Positions 27,354 to 35,287 of a stretch of DNA of 52,247 nt are shown here, piece after piece. This DNA is from Alcanivorax sp. UBA4485 (GTDB lineage Bacteria > Pseudomonadota > Gammaproteobacteria > Pseudomonadales > Alcanivoracaceae). A program made the position numbers and the translations under genes. Under the pieces are notes generated by a model. It saw only the letters and a program-made list of their open reading frames with translations. It made no database searches and had not been told where the DNA came from. The DNA lies in the NCBI GenBank assembly GCA_002389055.1, contig DGNT01000127.1, positions 1-52,247 of the forward strand. The letters run 5' to 3'. The stretch's first letter is position 1; every line of letters starts with the position of its first letter.

Positions 27354-28562
27354 ATGATCAATTTCGAACTGCCCAAGTCCCTGAGAAACCTCCAGAACAT
27401 GACCCACCAGCTGGCCGAGCAGGGGTTCCGTCCGATTTCCCGCAAGTACGACCGCATTGAGCACGGCGACACCCCGGCGGAGCTCAAGCCGCTGGCGCAG
27501 ATGATCGCCGCCGGCCGCCCGCGCGGCGGTAGCAAAAGCGAAAAATCCGAGGCAGACCCGGATGCGGTCAAGAACGGCAGCAATCTGATGGGCATCGTCA
27601 GCGTCGAGGAAATGTGCTGGGGCGATACCGGCCTGATGCTGTCCCTGCCGGCCTCCGGGCTGGGCAACGCGGCGATCCAGGCGGTCGGCACGGCGGATCA
27701 GAAAGAGCAGTACGGCAAGCTGTACTGCGCCATGGCGATCACCGAGCCGGGCGCCGGCTCCGACTCGGCGGCGATCAGTACCACCGCCCGCCGCGACGGC
27801 GATGAATGGGTGCTCAACGGCGAGAAGATCTACTGCACCGGCGGCCAGCGCTGTGACGCGGTGGTGGTGTGGGCGACCCTGGACAAGTCGCTGGGCAAGG
27901 CGGCGATCAAGTCGTTCATCGTGCCCCGTGACAACCCCGGCATGCAGCTGGTGCGGGTGGAAGACAAGATGGGCCTGCGCATTTCCGACACCGCCGCCCT
28001 GGCACTCACGGATTGCCGGATTCCGGTGGACCATGTGCTCGGCTCGGCGGAGATCGCCGACACCGAGGCGGCCCGCAAGAAGGCCTTCGGCGGCGTCATG
28101 CAGACCTTCGACAACACCCGGCCGATGGTCGCCGCCATGGCCCTGGGCGTGGCCCGCGCGGCCCTGGAGATCACCACGGAACTGCTGGAAAAAGAAGGGG
28201 TTAAGGCGGACTTCTCGAAAACACCTTATAACTCCAGCGCCATCGAGCTGGAACTCTACCGCCTGGAAGCGGATCTCGACGCGGCCCGTCTGATGACCTA
28301 CAAGGCGGCCTGGATGGCGGACAACGGCCAGGCCAATTCCAAGGAAGCGTCCATGTGCAAGGCGAAGGCCGGCCGCATGGGCAACGACGTGACGCTCAAG
28401 TGCGTGGCGCTGTGCGGCGAGCTCGGTTACGCCGAGCGCTACCTGCTGGAGAAGCTGGCGCGGGATTCCAAGATCATCGACATCTTCGAGGGCACCCAGC
28501 AAATTCAGCAACTGATCGTCGCCCGTCACCTGCTGGGGCTCTCCTCCCGGGAACTGAAATGA
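27354..28562 (+). CDS. Acyl-CoA dehydrogenase with catalytic glutamate
   Basis: 402 residues, second gene of the pair, preceded by AAGGAGAGATTCC. The middle domain is intact (AMAITEPGAGSDSAAIS near residue 125, NGEKIYCTGGQRCDAVVVWA near 155). The catalytic base is present in IIDIFEGTQQIQQL near residue 380. The adenine-binding QxxGGxGY stretch is altered (CVALCGELGY), complementing the first subunit, which retains QVFGGAGF. The N-terminus has an insertion rich in Lys/Glu (RPRGGSKSEKSEADP). It probably forms one oligomer with the preceding protein; chain length or substrate is not shown by sequence. Confidence 0.9.
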   Translation: MINFELPKSLRNLQNMTHQLAEQGFRPISRKYDRIEHGDTPAELKPLAQMIAAGRPRGGSKSEKSEADPDAVKNGSNLMGIVSVEEMCWGDTGLMLSLPASGLGNAAIQAVGTADQKEQYGKLYCAMAITEPGAGSDSAAISTTARRDGDEWVLNGEKIYCTGGQRCDAVVVWATLDKSLGKAAIKSFIVPRDNPGMQLVRVEDKMGLRISDTAALALTDCRIPVDHVLGSAEIADTEAARKKAFGGVMQTFDNTRPMVAAMALGVARAALEITTELLEKEGVKADFSKTPYNSSAIELELYRLEADLDAARLMTYKAAWMADNGQANSKEASMCKAKAGRMGNDVTLKCVALCGELGYAERYLLEKLARDSKIIDIFEGTQQIQQLIVARHLLGLSSRELK

Positions 28563-28593
28563 GTCGCGGCGGCCGGTCGATCTGCTAGCATGC

Positions 28594-28620
28594 GGGACAT
28601 TGATACGCATTCAATGTCCC
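28594..28620. promoter_or_regulatory. Perfect 10-bp inverted repeat before the SDR gene
   Basis: GGGACATTGA, TACGCAT, TCAATGTCCC. It lies between the dehydrogenase stop and the SDR ribosome-binding site (GCAGGAG), 16 bp before the SDR start. There is no T-run, so a protein operator or an mRNA hairpin is more likely than a terminator. Confidence 0.55.
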
Positions 28621-28636
28621 CTTGCAGGAGTCCGGT

Positions 28637-29434
28637 ATGTCCTCATCACTGGCCGATCAGGTGGTCTGGATCACCGGTGCCTCTTCCGGCATCGGTGAAG
28701 CGGTGGCTTCCGAATACGCCCGCTACGGCGCCAAACTGGTGCTCTCGGCGCGCCGCCGCGAAGAGCTGGAGCGGGTGCGCGCCGGGCTGGTCAACGCCGA
28801 CGAGCACCTGGTGCTGCCGCTGGATCTGACCGACCAGGACGCCATGGCGCCGGCCACGGAAACGGTGCTGCGGCATTTCGGCCGGCTCGATCAGGTGGTG
28901 CACAACGGTGGCATCTCCCAGCGCTCACTGGTGCGCGACACCGACATCGCGGTGGACCGGCGCATCATGGAAGTGAATTACTTCGGCGCCGTGGCGCTCA
29001 CCAAGGCGGTGTTGCCGGCGTTTATCCGCCAGGGCGGCGGCCGCTTCGTGGTGGTGACCTCGCTGGTGGGCGAGCTGCCCACCCCCAAACGTTCCGCCTA
29101 CAGCGCCAGCAAGCACGCCCTGCACGGGTTTTTCGAGGCCCTGCGCGCCGAGGAATTCGACAACGGCGTGCGGGTGACGCTGGTGCTGCCGGGTTTTATC
29201 CGCACCCAGGTGTCCGTGAACGCGCTCACCGCCGACGGCAGCGCCCAGGGCAGCATGGACGAGTTGCAGGCCAACGGCATGGACGCGGGCCTGTGCGCCC
29301 GGCGTCTGGTGGAGGCCGTGCAGCGCGGCCGCGATCAGGTTATCATCGCGGGCCGCGAGGGGGCCGGGCTCTATTTGAAACGCTGGTCACCGGCCCTGTA
29401 TCGTCGCGTGATTCGCAAGGTCAAGGTGACCTGA
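28637..29434 (+). CDS. Short-chain dehydrogenase/reductase
   Basis: 265 residues from the ATG at 28637, chosen because GCAGGAG stands 7 bp before it; the frame is open 15 bases further up. The classical SDR pattern is present: the cofactor loop TGASSGIGEAVASEYA near residue 12, the NADP-type arginine stretch SARRREEL near 39, HNGGIS near 88, and the active site with Ser in VVVTSLVGE and YSASK near 155. A hydrophobic C-terminal stretch (AGLYLKRWSPALYRRVIRKV) resembles membrane-associated DHRS7-like SDRs. Substrate unknown; lipid context suggests a long-chain alcohol or ketone, as inference. Confidence 0.9.
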   Translation: MSSSLADQVVWITGASSGIGEAVASEYARYGAKLVLSARRREELERVRAGLVNADEHLVLPLDLTDQDAMAPATETVLRHFGRLDQVVHNGGISQRSLVRDTDIAVDRRIMEVNYFGAVALTKAVLPAFIRQGGGRFVVVTSLVGELPTPKRSAYSASKHALHGFFEALRAEEFDNGVRVTLVLPGFIRTQVSVNALTADGSAQGSMDELQANGMDAGLCARRLVEAVQRGRDQVIIAGREGAGLYLKRWSPALYRRVIRKVKVT

Positions 29435-29476
29435 GCCCTTTTCCATCATTCCTTCTTCGTTATCCGACAGCCGACT

Positions 29477-30352
29477 ATGAGCACCGCCGACACCTTCGCC
29501 GATACCCAACTGGACGCCAAGCACCGCACCCGGCTCAACAAGCTGCAGAAAAAGCTGCGCCGCGAGACCGGCCGGGCGATCGCCGACTTCAATATGATTC
29601 AGGACGGCGACAAGGTGATGGTGTGCCTGTCCGGCGGCAAGGATTCCTACACCATGCTGGAGATTCTGCGCAATCTGCAGCATTCCGCGCCGGTGGATTT
29701 CGAGCTGATCGCGGTGAACCTGGACCAGAAACAACCCGGGTTCCCGGAGCATGTGCTGCCCGAGTATCTGGAAAAGGAAGGGGTGAACTATCACATCCTG
29801 GAAAAGGACACCTATTCCATCGTCAAGGAGAAGGTGCCGGAGGGTAAAACCACCTGCGGCCTGTGCTCGCGCCTGCGGCGCGGCAGCCTGTACGGCTTCG
29901 CCGAGGAGATCGGCGCTAACAAGATCGCCCTCGGCCACCACCGGGACGACATCGTGGAAACCCTGTTCCTGAACATGTTCTTCGGCGGCAAGATGAAAGC
30001 CATGCCACCCAAGCTGCGCAGCGACGACAACCGCAACGTGGTGATTCGCCCGCTGGCCTATTGCCGCGAGAAGGACATCATCGAGTTCGCCCGCTACAAG
30101 CAGTACCCGATTATTCCCTGCAACCTGTGCGGCTCCCAGGAGAACCTGCAGCGCCAGGCGGTGAAAGACATGCTGACGCGCTGGGATAAGGAACACCCGG
30201 GCCGGGTGGAAAGCATTTTCTCCTCGATCCAGAACATCGCCCCCTCGCAACTGGCCGATACCAGCCTGTTCGACTTCGAGCACCTGGAGGAAGGCCAGAA
30301 CCAGGGCGGCGCCGGCGCCCACCGCCTGGACGTGGTCAACCTGTTTGGCTAG
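29477..30352 (+). CDS. ttcA: tRNA 2-thiocytidine biosynthesis protein TtcA
   Basis: Thiolates cytidine 32 of certain tRNAs using ATP and an iron-sulfur cluster. 291 residues. The PP-loop SGGKDSYTMLEIL lies near residue 53. The cluster cysteines are in CGLCSRLRRG near residue 127 and CNLCGSQENLQR near 215. ALGHHRDDIVETLFLNMFFG near 155 is typical. It stands alone after the SDR gene. The G of its TAG stop is the first base of structured element 2. Confidence 0.96.
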   Translation: MSTADTFADTQLDAKHRTRLNKLQKKLRRETGRAIADFNMIQDGDKVMVCLSGGKDSYTMLEILRNLQHSAPVDFELIAVNLDQKQPGFPEHVLPEYLEKEGVNYHILEKDTYSIVKEKVPEGKTTCGLCSRLRRGSLYGFAEEIGANKIALGHHRDDIVETLFLNMFFGGKMKAMPPKLRSDDNRNVVIRPLAYCREKDIIEFARYKQYPIIPCNLCGSQENLQRQAVKDMLTRWDKEHPGRVESIFSSIQNIAPSQLADTSLFDFEHLEEGQNQGGAGAHRLDVVNLFG

Positions 30353-30614
30353 TGGTCCATGCGGCTAATTCTGTCACTCTCAGAGAGCCTGTGCCGGCGC
30401 GAGTCAAGGCGCGTTTCGCCGGCAAGGGTGGTTCCCTTGCCAAGAGACGCAACGCCGAGTCGCGCCGGCACAGGCTCTCCCGAAGGGCCGCCACACAAGC
30501 ACCGTGGGCGGTGTTGCGCTCACTTGAATTGGCGCCACCAGTTCTGCGTTCGCTCGCCTAGCCCACGGCGCTTGTGTGGCGGCTGAGAGTGACAGAATTA
30601 GCCGCATGGACCAC
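30352..30614 (+). repeat. Structured three-way-junction intergenic element 2
   Basis: A 263-bp non-coding unit with the same design as the element at 9882-10147. Stem A: 30352-30383 with 30583-30614 (32 bp, perfect). Hairpin B: 30384-30402 with 30460-30478 (19 bp) around a 57-nt loop. Hairpin C: 30487-30509 with 30561-30583 (22 of 23 pairs) around a 51-nt loop. The B loop begins GTCAAGGCGCG, has an 8-bp apical hairpin (GGCAAGGG/CCCTTGCC, loop TGGTT) and ends CGCAACGCCGAG. The C loop begins GGTGTTGCG and ends GCTCGCCTA. The three stems are unrelated in sequence to those of element 1, but the loop ends agree. It begins on the stop codon of ttcA. Strand is arbitrary. Confidence 0.87.
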
Positions 30615-30755
30615 CAGGTGACCGGCCAGCCGCGCGTGCCACATGATTCGCGCCGCCGTTTCCGCTAAAATACGCCCCGCCCTGTGGCCGGCAGGGTGGC
30701 CGCCCGCCGCCCCGGCCCTCTCTCTTCGCACTCTCGACCTGAAAGGTAGGAGCAC

Positions 30756-32921
30756 ATGACCGATCGAATCAAAAAAGGTGGCCTTGAGATTGCCGCCGAA
30801 CTCCACGACCTGGTAGCCAACGAGATCGCTCCCGGCACCGGTGTGGAAGCGGATCATTTCTGGACGCAGATGGAGACCATTCTGGCCGACCTGGCGCCGC
30901 GCAATAAGGCGCTGCTCGCCAAACGTGACGACATCCAGAAAACGGTCGACGCCTGGCACCTCAAGCGTCAGGGCGCGAAGATCGACTTGAACGAATACAA
31001 GGATTTCCTCAAGGAAATCGACTACCTGCTGCCCGAAGGCGAAGACTTCAAAGTGGGCACCGCCAATGTGGACGACGAAATCGCCCACATCGCCGGTCCC
31101 CAGCTGGTGGTACCGGTGCGCAACGCGCGCTTCGCCCTGAACGCGGCCAACGCCCGCTGGGGCAGCCTCTACGATGCCCTCTACGGCACCGACATGATTT
31201 CCGACGAGGGCGGGGCCGAGAAGGGCGGCGCCTACAACCCCAAGCGCGGCGACAAGGTGATTGCCTGGGCCCGCGACTTCCTGGACCAGTATTTCCCGCT
31301 GGCCAACGGCTCGCACAAGGACAGCACCGGCTACGCCATCGTTGACGGCAAGCTGGTGGTGCGCCTGAAGGACGGCGAGAGCGGCCTGAAGGACGAAAGC
31401 CAGTTGCAAGGCTATCGTGGCGACGCGACCAACCCGGACGGCGTGCTGCTCAAGCACAACAACCTGCACGCGGAAATCCAGATCGACGACCAGCACCCGA
31501 TCGGCGCCGAGGACCCGGCCCATGTGAAGGACGTGCTGATGGAGTCCGCCATCACCACGATCCAGGATTGCGAGGATTCCGTGGCCGCGGTGGACGCCGA
31601 AGAGAAGGTCGAGGTGTACCGCAACTGGCTGGGCCTGATGAAGGGCGATCTCAACGAGAGCTTCGAGAAAGGCGGCCGTACCGTGACCCGGGATCTCAAC
31701 CCGGACCGCCAGTACACCGGCCTGGACGGCGCCACCCTGACTCTGCAGGGCCGTTCCCTGCAGCTGGTGCGCAACGTCGGCCACCTGATGACCAACCCGG
31801 CGATCCTCTACAACGGCGAGGAAATCCCCGAGGGCATCATGGACGCCATGGTCACCGTACTGGCGGCCATGCATGACCTGAAGAAGAGCGAAGGCCCGCG
31901 CAACAGCCGCACCGGCTCCGTGTACATCGTCAAGCCGAAAATGCACGGCCCGGAGGAAGTGGCCTTCGCGGTGACCCTGTTCGAGCGTGTCGAGGACGCC
32001 CTGGGCCTGCCGGAGAACACCCTCAAGATCGGCATCATGGACGAAGAGCGCCGCACCACCATCAACCTGAAGCAGTGCATTCGCGAAGCCAAGGACCGCG
32101 TGATCTTCATCAACACCGGCTTCCTGGACCGCACCGGCGACGAAATCCACACCTCCATGGAAGCCGGCCCGATGGCGCGCAAAGGCGACATGAAAGGCCT
32201 GCCGTGGATCAACGCCTACGAAAACTGGAACGTGGACATCGGCCTGGAATGCGGCCTCAAAGGCGTCGCCCAGATCGGCAAGGGCATGTGGCCCAAGCCC
32301 GACGAAATGGCGGAAATGATGGCCACCAAGGCCGGCCACCCGAAAGCCGGCGCCAACTGCGCCTGGGTGCCGTCGCCCACCGCCGCCACCCTGCACGCCA
32401 CTCACTACCATGAGATCAACGTGCAGCAGGTGCAGGACCAGATCGCCGACCGCGGCCGCGCGTCCCTGGACGACATCCTCACCATCCCGCTGCTCGACCG
32501 CGAACTCAGCGCCGAGGACATCCAGCAGGAGCTGGACAACAACGCCCAGGGCATCCTCGGTTACGTGGTGCGCTGGATCGACCAGGGCGTGGGCTGCTCC
32601 AAAGTGCCCGACATCAACAACGTGGGCCTGATGGAAGACCGCGCCACCTGCCGCATCTCCAGCCAGCACATCGCCAACTGGTTGCACCATGACGTGGTCA
32701 GCAAGGACCAGGTGATGGAAACCATGAAGCGCATGGCCAAGGTCGTGGACGAGCAGAACGCTGGCGACCCCACCTACACCAACATGTCCGACGACTTCGA
32801 CGGCAGCCTGGCCTTCAAGGCCTCCTGCGACCTGGTGTTCGAGGGTACCGCGCAGCCCAGCGGCTACACCGAGCCGGTTCTGCACCGCCGTCGCCTGGAG
32901 CTGAAAGCCAAGCGCGGCTAA
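30756..32921 (+). CDS. glcB: Malate synthase G
   Basis: Condenses glyoxylate and acetyl-CoA to malate in the glyoxylate shunt. 721 residues, the normal length for isoform G. The ribosome-binding site GGTAGGAGCAC precedes the ATG. Recognisable segments are NARWGSLYDALYGTDMIS near residue 130, IQDCEDSVAAVDAEEKVEVY near 270, the glyoxylate/Mg region KIGIMDEERRTTINLKQCI near 425, and NTGFLDRTGDEIHTSMEAGP near 455. The catalytic aspartate is expected in the C-terminal VEDRAT-equivalent (MEDRATCRISSQHIANWLHH) near 625. It is monocistronic between element 2 and a strong terminator. With the acyl-CoA dehydrogenases and liu genes this fits growth on acetyl-CoA-yielding substrates. Confidence 0.96.
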   Translation: MTDRIKKGGLEIAAELHDLVANEIAPGTGVEADHFWTQMETILADLAPRNKALLAKRDDIQKTVDAWHLKRQGAKIDLNEYKDFLKEIDYLLPEGEDFKVGTANVDDEIAHIAGPQLVVPVRNARFALNAANARWGSLYDALYGTDMISDEGGAEKGGAYNPKRGDKVIAWARDFLDQYFPLANGSHKDSTGYAIVDGKLVVRLKDGESGLKDESQLQGYRGDATNPDGVLLKHNNLHAEIQIDDQHPIGAEDPAHVKDVLMESAITTIQDCEDSVAAVDAEEKVEVYRNWLGLMKGDLNESFEKGGRTVTRDLNPDRQYTGLDGATLTLQGRSLQLVRNVGHLMTNPAILYNGEEIPEGIMDAMVTVLAAMHDLKKSEGPRNSRTGSVYIVKPKMHGPEEVAFAVTLFERVEDALGLPENTLKIGIMDEERRTTINLKQCIREAKDRVIFINTGFLDRTGDEIHTSMEAGPMARKGDMKGLPWINAYENWNVDIGLECGLKGVAQIGKGMWPKPDEMAEMMATKAGHPKAGANCAWVPSPTAATLHATHYHEINVQQVQDQIADRGRASLDDILTIPLLDRELSAEDIQQELDNNAQGILGYVVRWIDQGVGCSKVPDINNVGLMEDRATCRISSQHIANWLHHDVVSKDQVMETMKRMAKVVDEQNAGDPTYTNMSDDFDGSLAFKASCDLVFEGTAQPSGYTEPVLHRRRLELKAKRG

Positions 32922-32950
32922 TCCACCGCGACGCTAGCAGCACCCCGAAA

Positions 32951-32976
32951 AGCCCGGCCTCGCGCCGGGCTTTTTT
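32951..32976 (+). terminator. Intrinsic terminator of glcB
   Basis: Perfect 8-bp stem AGCCCGGC/GCCGGGCT (32951-32958 with 32964-32971) followed by a six-T run, 29 bp after the glcB stop. A REP sequence begins immediately after it. Confidence 0.92.
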
Positions 32977-32979
32977 ATT

Positions 32980-33050
32980 TGTGGGAGCGGGCCCAGCCCG
33001 CGAAAGGGAGCGAAGCTCCCGGCAGGATGCCAGAGAGCTTTCTAACGACG
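32980..33050 (+). repeat. REP sequence, single copy
   Basis: TGTGGGAGCGGGCCCAGCCC, then GCGAAAGG, the small hairpin GGGAGCGAAGCTCCC, CGGCAGGATGCCAGAGAG and CTTTCTAACG. It matches the right-hand REP at 20665-20738 (read on the minus strand) over its whole length, differing mainly in the small hairpin, where both arms change together. Confidence 0.83.
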
Positions 33051-33057
33051 GTACCGG

Positions 33058-33963
33058 TCAGCGCCAGACCGGATGTTCGGCCAGCCGCGCTTCCAGAAAC
33101 GTCACGAACGCCCGAACCCGGGGCGGCACCAGCCGCCGCTGGGGCATCACCGCGTGGATGCCGGTTTCCGCCAGCCGGTAATCCGGTAGCACCACCTTCA
33201 GCCGGCCGCTGCTCAGGTGTTCGTGGATGTGCCACACCGAATGCTGGGCGATGCCCAGGCCCCCGAGCACCGCCTCGGTGAGCAGTTCACCCTGATTGCT
33301 GCGTATCCGGCCGCTCACCTGCACGGTCTCGCTCTGTCCCTGAGGGTCGGTGAAATGCCACAGGTCCTGGCGACGTCGCTGACTGGACAGCACCAGGCAT
33401 TGGTGGTCGGTCAGGTCGCCGGGGCGCTGGGGGGCGCCGTGGCGGTCCAGGTAATCAGCGGTGGCGCACAGCACCCGCCGGTCGTCGGCCAGACGCCGGG
33501 CCACCAGGCTGGAATCCTCCAGAATACCGATGCGAATACCCAGATCGTAGCCTTCGCCAACCAGGTCCACGACCTGGTCGGAGAGGCCGACGTCCAGGTC
33601 TAAACGGGGATAGCGGTTAAGAAACTCCGGCAGCAGCGGTGAGATGTACTGGCGCCCGAACGAGTGGGGCAGGGTGACACGCAGGGTGCCGGTGACGTTG
33701 TCGGCGCTGCCGCGCAGATCCTGGGTAAGCGCCTCCAGACCCTCCACCAGATCCCGGCCCTGTTCGGCCAGCGCCAGCCCCTCCGGGGTCGGGTGCAGGC
33801 GCCGGGTGGTGCGGTGCAGCAACCGCACGTTCAGGCCTTTTTCCAGCCGCTGCAGGCGCTGGCTGGCCACTGCCGACGACAGGTCAAGGCTGCGGGCGGC
33901 GGCGCTGATCGAGCCCAGATCGAGCACGCGAAGAAACAGGGCGATGTCGCTCAGACGGTCCAT
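33058..33963 (-). CDS. LysR-family regulator
   Basis: 301 residues. The winged helix-turn-helix is at the N-terminus (FLRVLDLGSISAAARSLDLS, ASQRLQRLEKGLNVRLLHRT), followed by the two-lobed effector domain from about residue 90. Sequence style (RTTRRLHPTPEGLALAEQG; PFAVA-type C-terminal lobe) is that of the large PA-type LTTR subgroup. It diverges from an MFS exporter across 109 bp, a common arrangement in which the regulator controls the transporter. The effector is unknown. Confidence 0.92.
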   Translation of the reverse strand: MDRLSDIALFLRVLDLGSISAAARSLDLSSAVASQRLQRLEKGLNVRLLHRTTRRLHPTPEGLALAEQGRDLVEGLEALTQDLRGSADNVTGTLRVTLPHSFGRQYISPLLPEFLNRYPRLDLDVGLSDQVVDLVGEGYDLGIRIGILEDSSLVARRLADDRRVLCATADYLDRHGAPQRPGDLTDHQCLVLSSQRRRQDLWHFTDPQGQSETVQVSGRIRSNQGELLTEAVLGGLGIAQHSVWHIHEHLSSGRLKVVLPDYRLAETGIHAVMPQRRLVPPRVRAFVTFLEARLAEHPVWR

Positions 33964-34072
33964 GACGGGCCCATTATCAATAAATCGTTGAAAGTGATTG
34001 AAGATCGTAAAGGTATCAGGGAAAGCGGACCGGGCCTAGCATGCGCCTCATCGATTTTTGACGGACGTTGCC

Positions 34073-35281
34073 ATGACTGTTTCAACCGCTTCACGCCCAG
34101 TGCCCTGGGCGCTCTACGCCTTGACCATCGGTGCCTTCGGCATCGGCACCACCGAATTCGTGATCATGGGCGTGCTCGAACAAGTGGCCGCCGACCTGGG
34201 CGTGAGCATAGGCCACGCCGGCCTGTTGATCTCTGGGTACGCCCTGGGCGTGTTCGTGGGCGCGCCGCTGCTCACCATCGCCAGCGCCCGCTGGCCCCGC
34301 AAGACGGTGCTGGTGGCACTAATGGTGGTGTTTACGCTGGGTAATCTGGCCTGTGCCTTGGCGCTGAATTACCCGATGTTAATGGCCGCCCGGGTGGCCA
34401 CGTCCCTGGCGCACGGCACCTTTTTCGGTGTCGGCTCGGTGGTTGCCACCGGTCTGGTGGCGGCGGACAAGCGGGCCGGCGCCATCGCCATCATGTTCAC
34501 CGGCCTGACCGTGGCCACACTGCTGGGGGTGCCCGCAGGCGCCTGGTTGGGACACGAATACGGCTGGCGCGCCACCTTCTGGGCCGTCACCGGCGTGGGA
34601 GTACTGGCGACCCTGGTGATTACGGTCATGGTGCCCCGAGACAGCGGTGGCGGCGAGGAAGCCGGCTGGCGGGAGAGCCTTGCCGTAATCGGCCGGCCGA
34701 CGGTGCTGCTCGGGCTGCTGATGACAGTGCTCGGTTTCGCCGGGGTGTTCACCGTGTTCACCTACATCCAGCCGATTCTGACCGGCATCGCTGGCTTCTC
34801 CCAGGATTCGGTATCGCTGATTTTGCTGGTGTTCGGCGTCGGCATGATTATCGGCAACCTGCTCGGCGGCCGCCTCGCTGACCGGGGGCTGGCACCGGCG
34901 TTGCTGATCACCCTGGCGGCGCTGGCCGTGGTGCTCGGTCTGTTTTCTTTCGCGCTGGGTCACCAGTGGGCGGCGGTGGCCTTTGTCGGTCTGCTGGGGG
35001 TGGCGAGTTTCGCCACGGTGGCGCCCCTGCAACTGTGGGTGCTGAATCGGGCGGAAGGCGCGGCCAGCCTGGCGTCCAGCTTCAACATCGGTGCCTTCAA
35101 CCTGGGCAACGCCCTGGGCGCCGGATTAGGTGGCGTGGTGATCGAGCGGGGCGGCGGCTTTGGCGCCGTGCCCGGCGCCGCGGCTCTGGTAACCCTGAGC
35201 GGGTTGGCGGTGGCGGTCTGGGCAATCCGGCGGGAGCGGGCGACCGGAATGCCGTCCCCGATTCCCTGCGAACAGGATTAA
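34073..35281 (+). CDS. MFS efflux transporter, AraJ/DHA1 type
   Basis: 402 residues from the ATG at 34073 (a TTG 15 bases earlier is open but less likely). Twelve predicted helices. The first helix shows ALYALTIGAFGIGTTEFVIM, typical of the AraJ/YdhP sugar-efflux and drug:H+ antiporter-1 group. Loop 2-3 motif A is reduced (ARWPRKTVLVALMV). Motif C-like glycines lie in GVPAGAWLGHEYGWRATFW near residue 155. Substrate unknown; small hydrophobic compounds or sugars are possible. Confidence 0.92.
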   Translation: MTVSTASRPVPWALYALTIGAFGIGTTEFVIMGVLEQVAADLGVSIGHAGLLISGYALGVFVGAPLLTIASARWPRKTVLVALMVVFTLGNLACALALNYPMLMAARVATSLAHGTFFGVGSVVATGLVAADKRAGAIAIMFTGLTVATLLGVPAGAWLGHEYGWRATFWAVTGVGVLATLVITVMVPRDSGGGEEAGWRESLAVIGRPTVLLGLLMTVLGFAGVFTVFTYIQPILTGIAGFSQDSVSLILLVFGVGMIIGNLLGGRLADRGLAPALLITLAALAVVLGLFSFALGHQWAAVAFVGLLGVASFATVAPLQLWVLNRAEGAASLASSFNIGAFNLGNALGAGLGGVVIERGGGFGAVPGAAALVTLSGLAVAVWAIRRERATGMPSPIPCEQD

Positions 35282-35287
35282 CGGGGA

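Noticed and set aside
30352..30607. 67-75 residue open frames inside structured element 2
   Set aside because: Peptide sequences are unrelated to those in element 1 and show no coding bias; the base pairing explains the conservation.
9882..30614. CRISPR array
   Set aside because: Repeats are two distant, structurally alike units with unlike sequence, not short regular repeats with spacers; no cas gene present.
30558..32885. 775-residue minus-strand open frame
   Set aside because: Shadow of malate synthase G with low-complexity composition.
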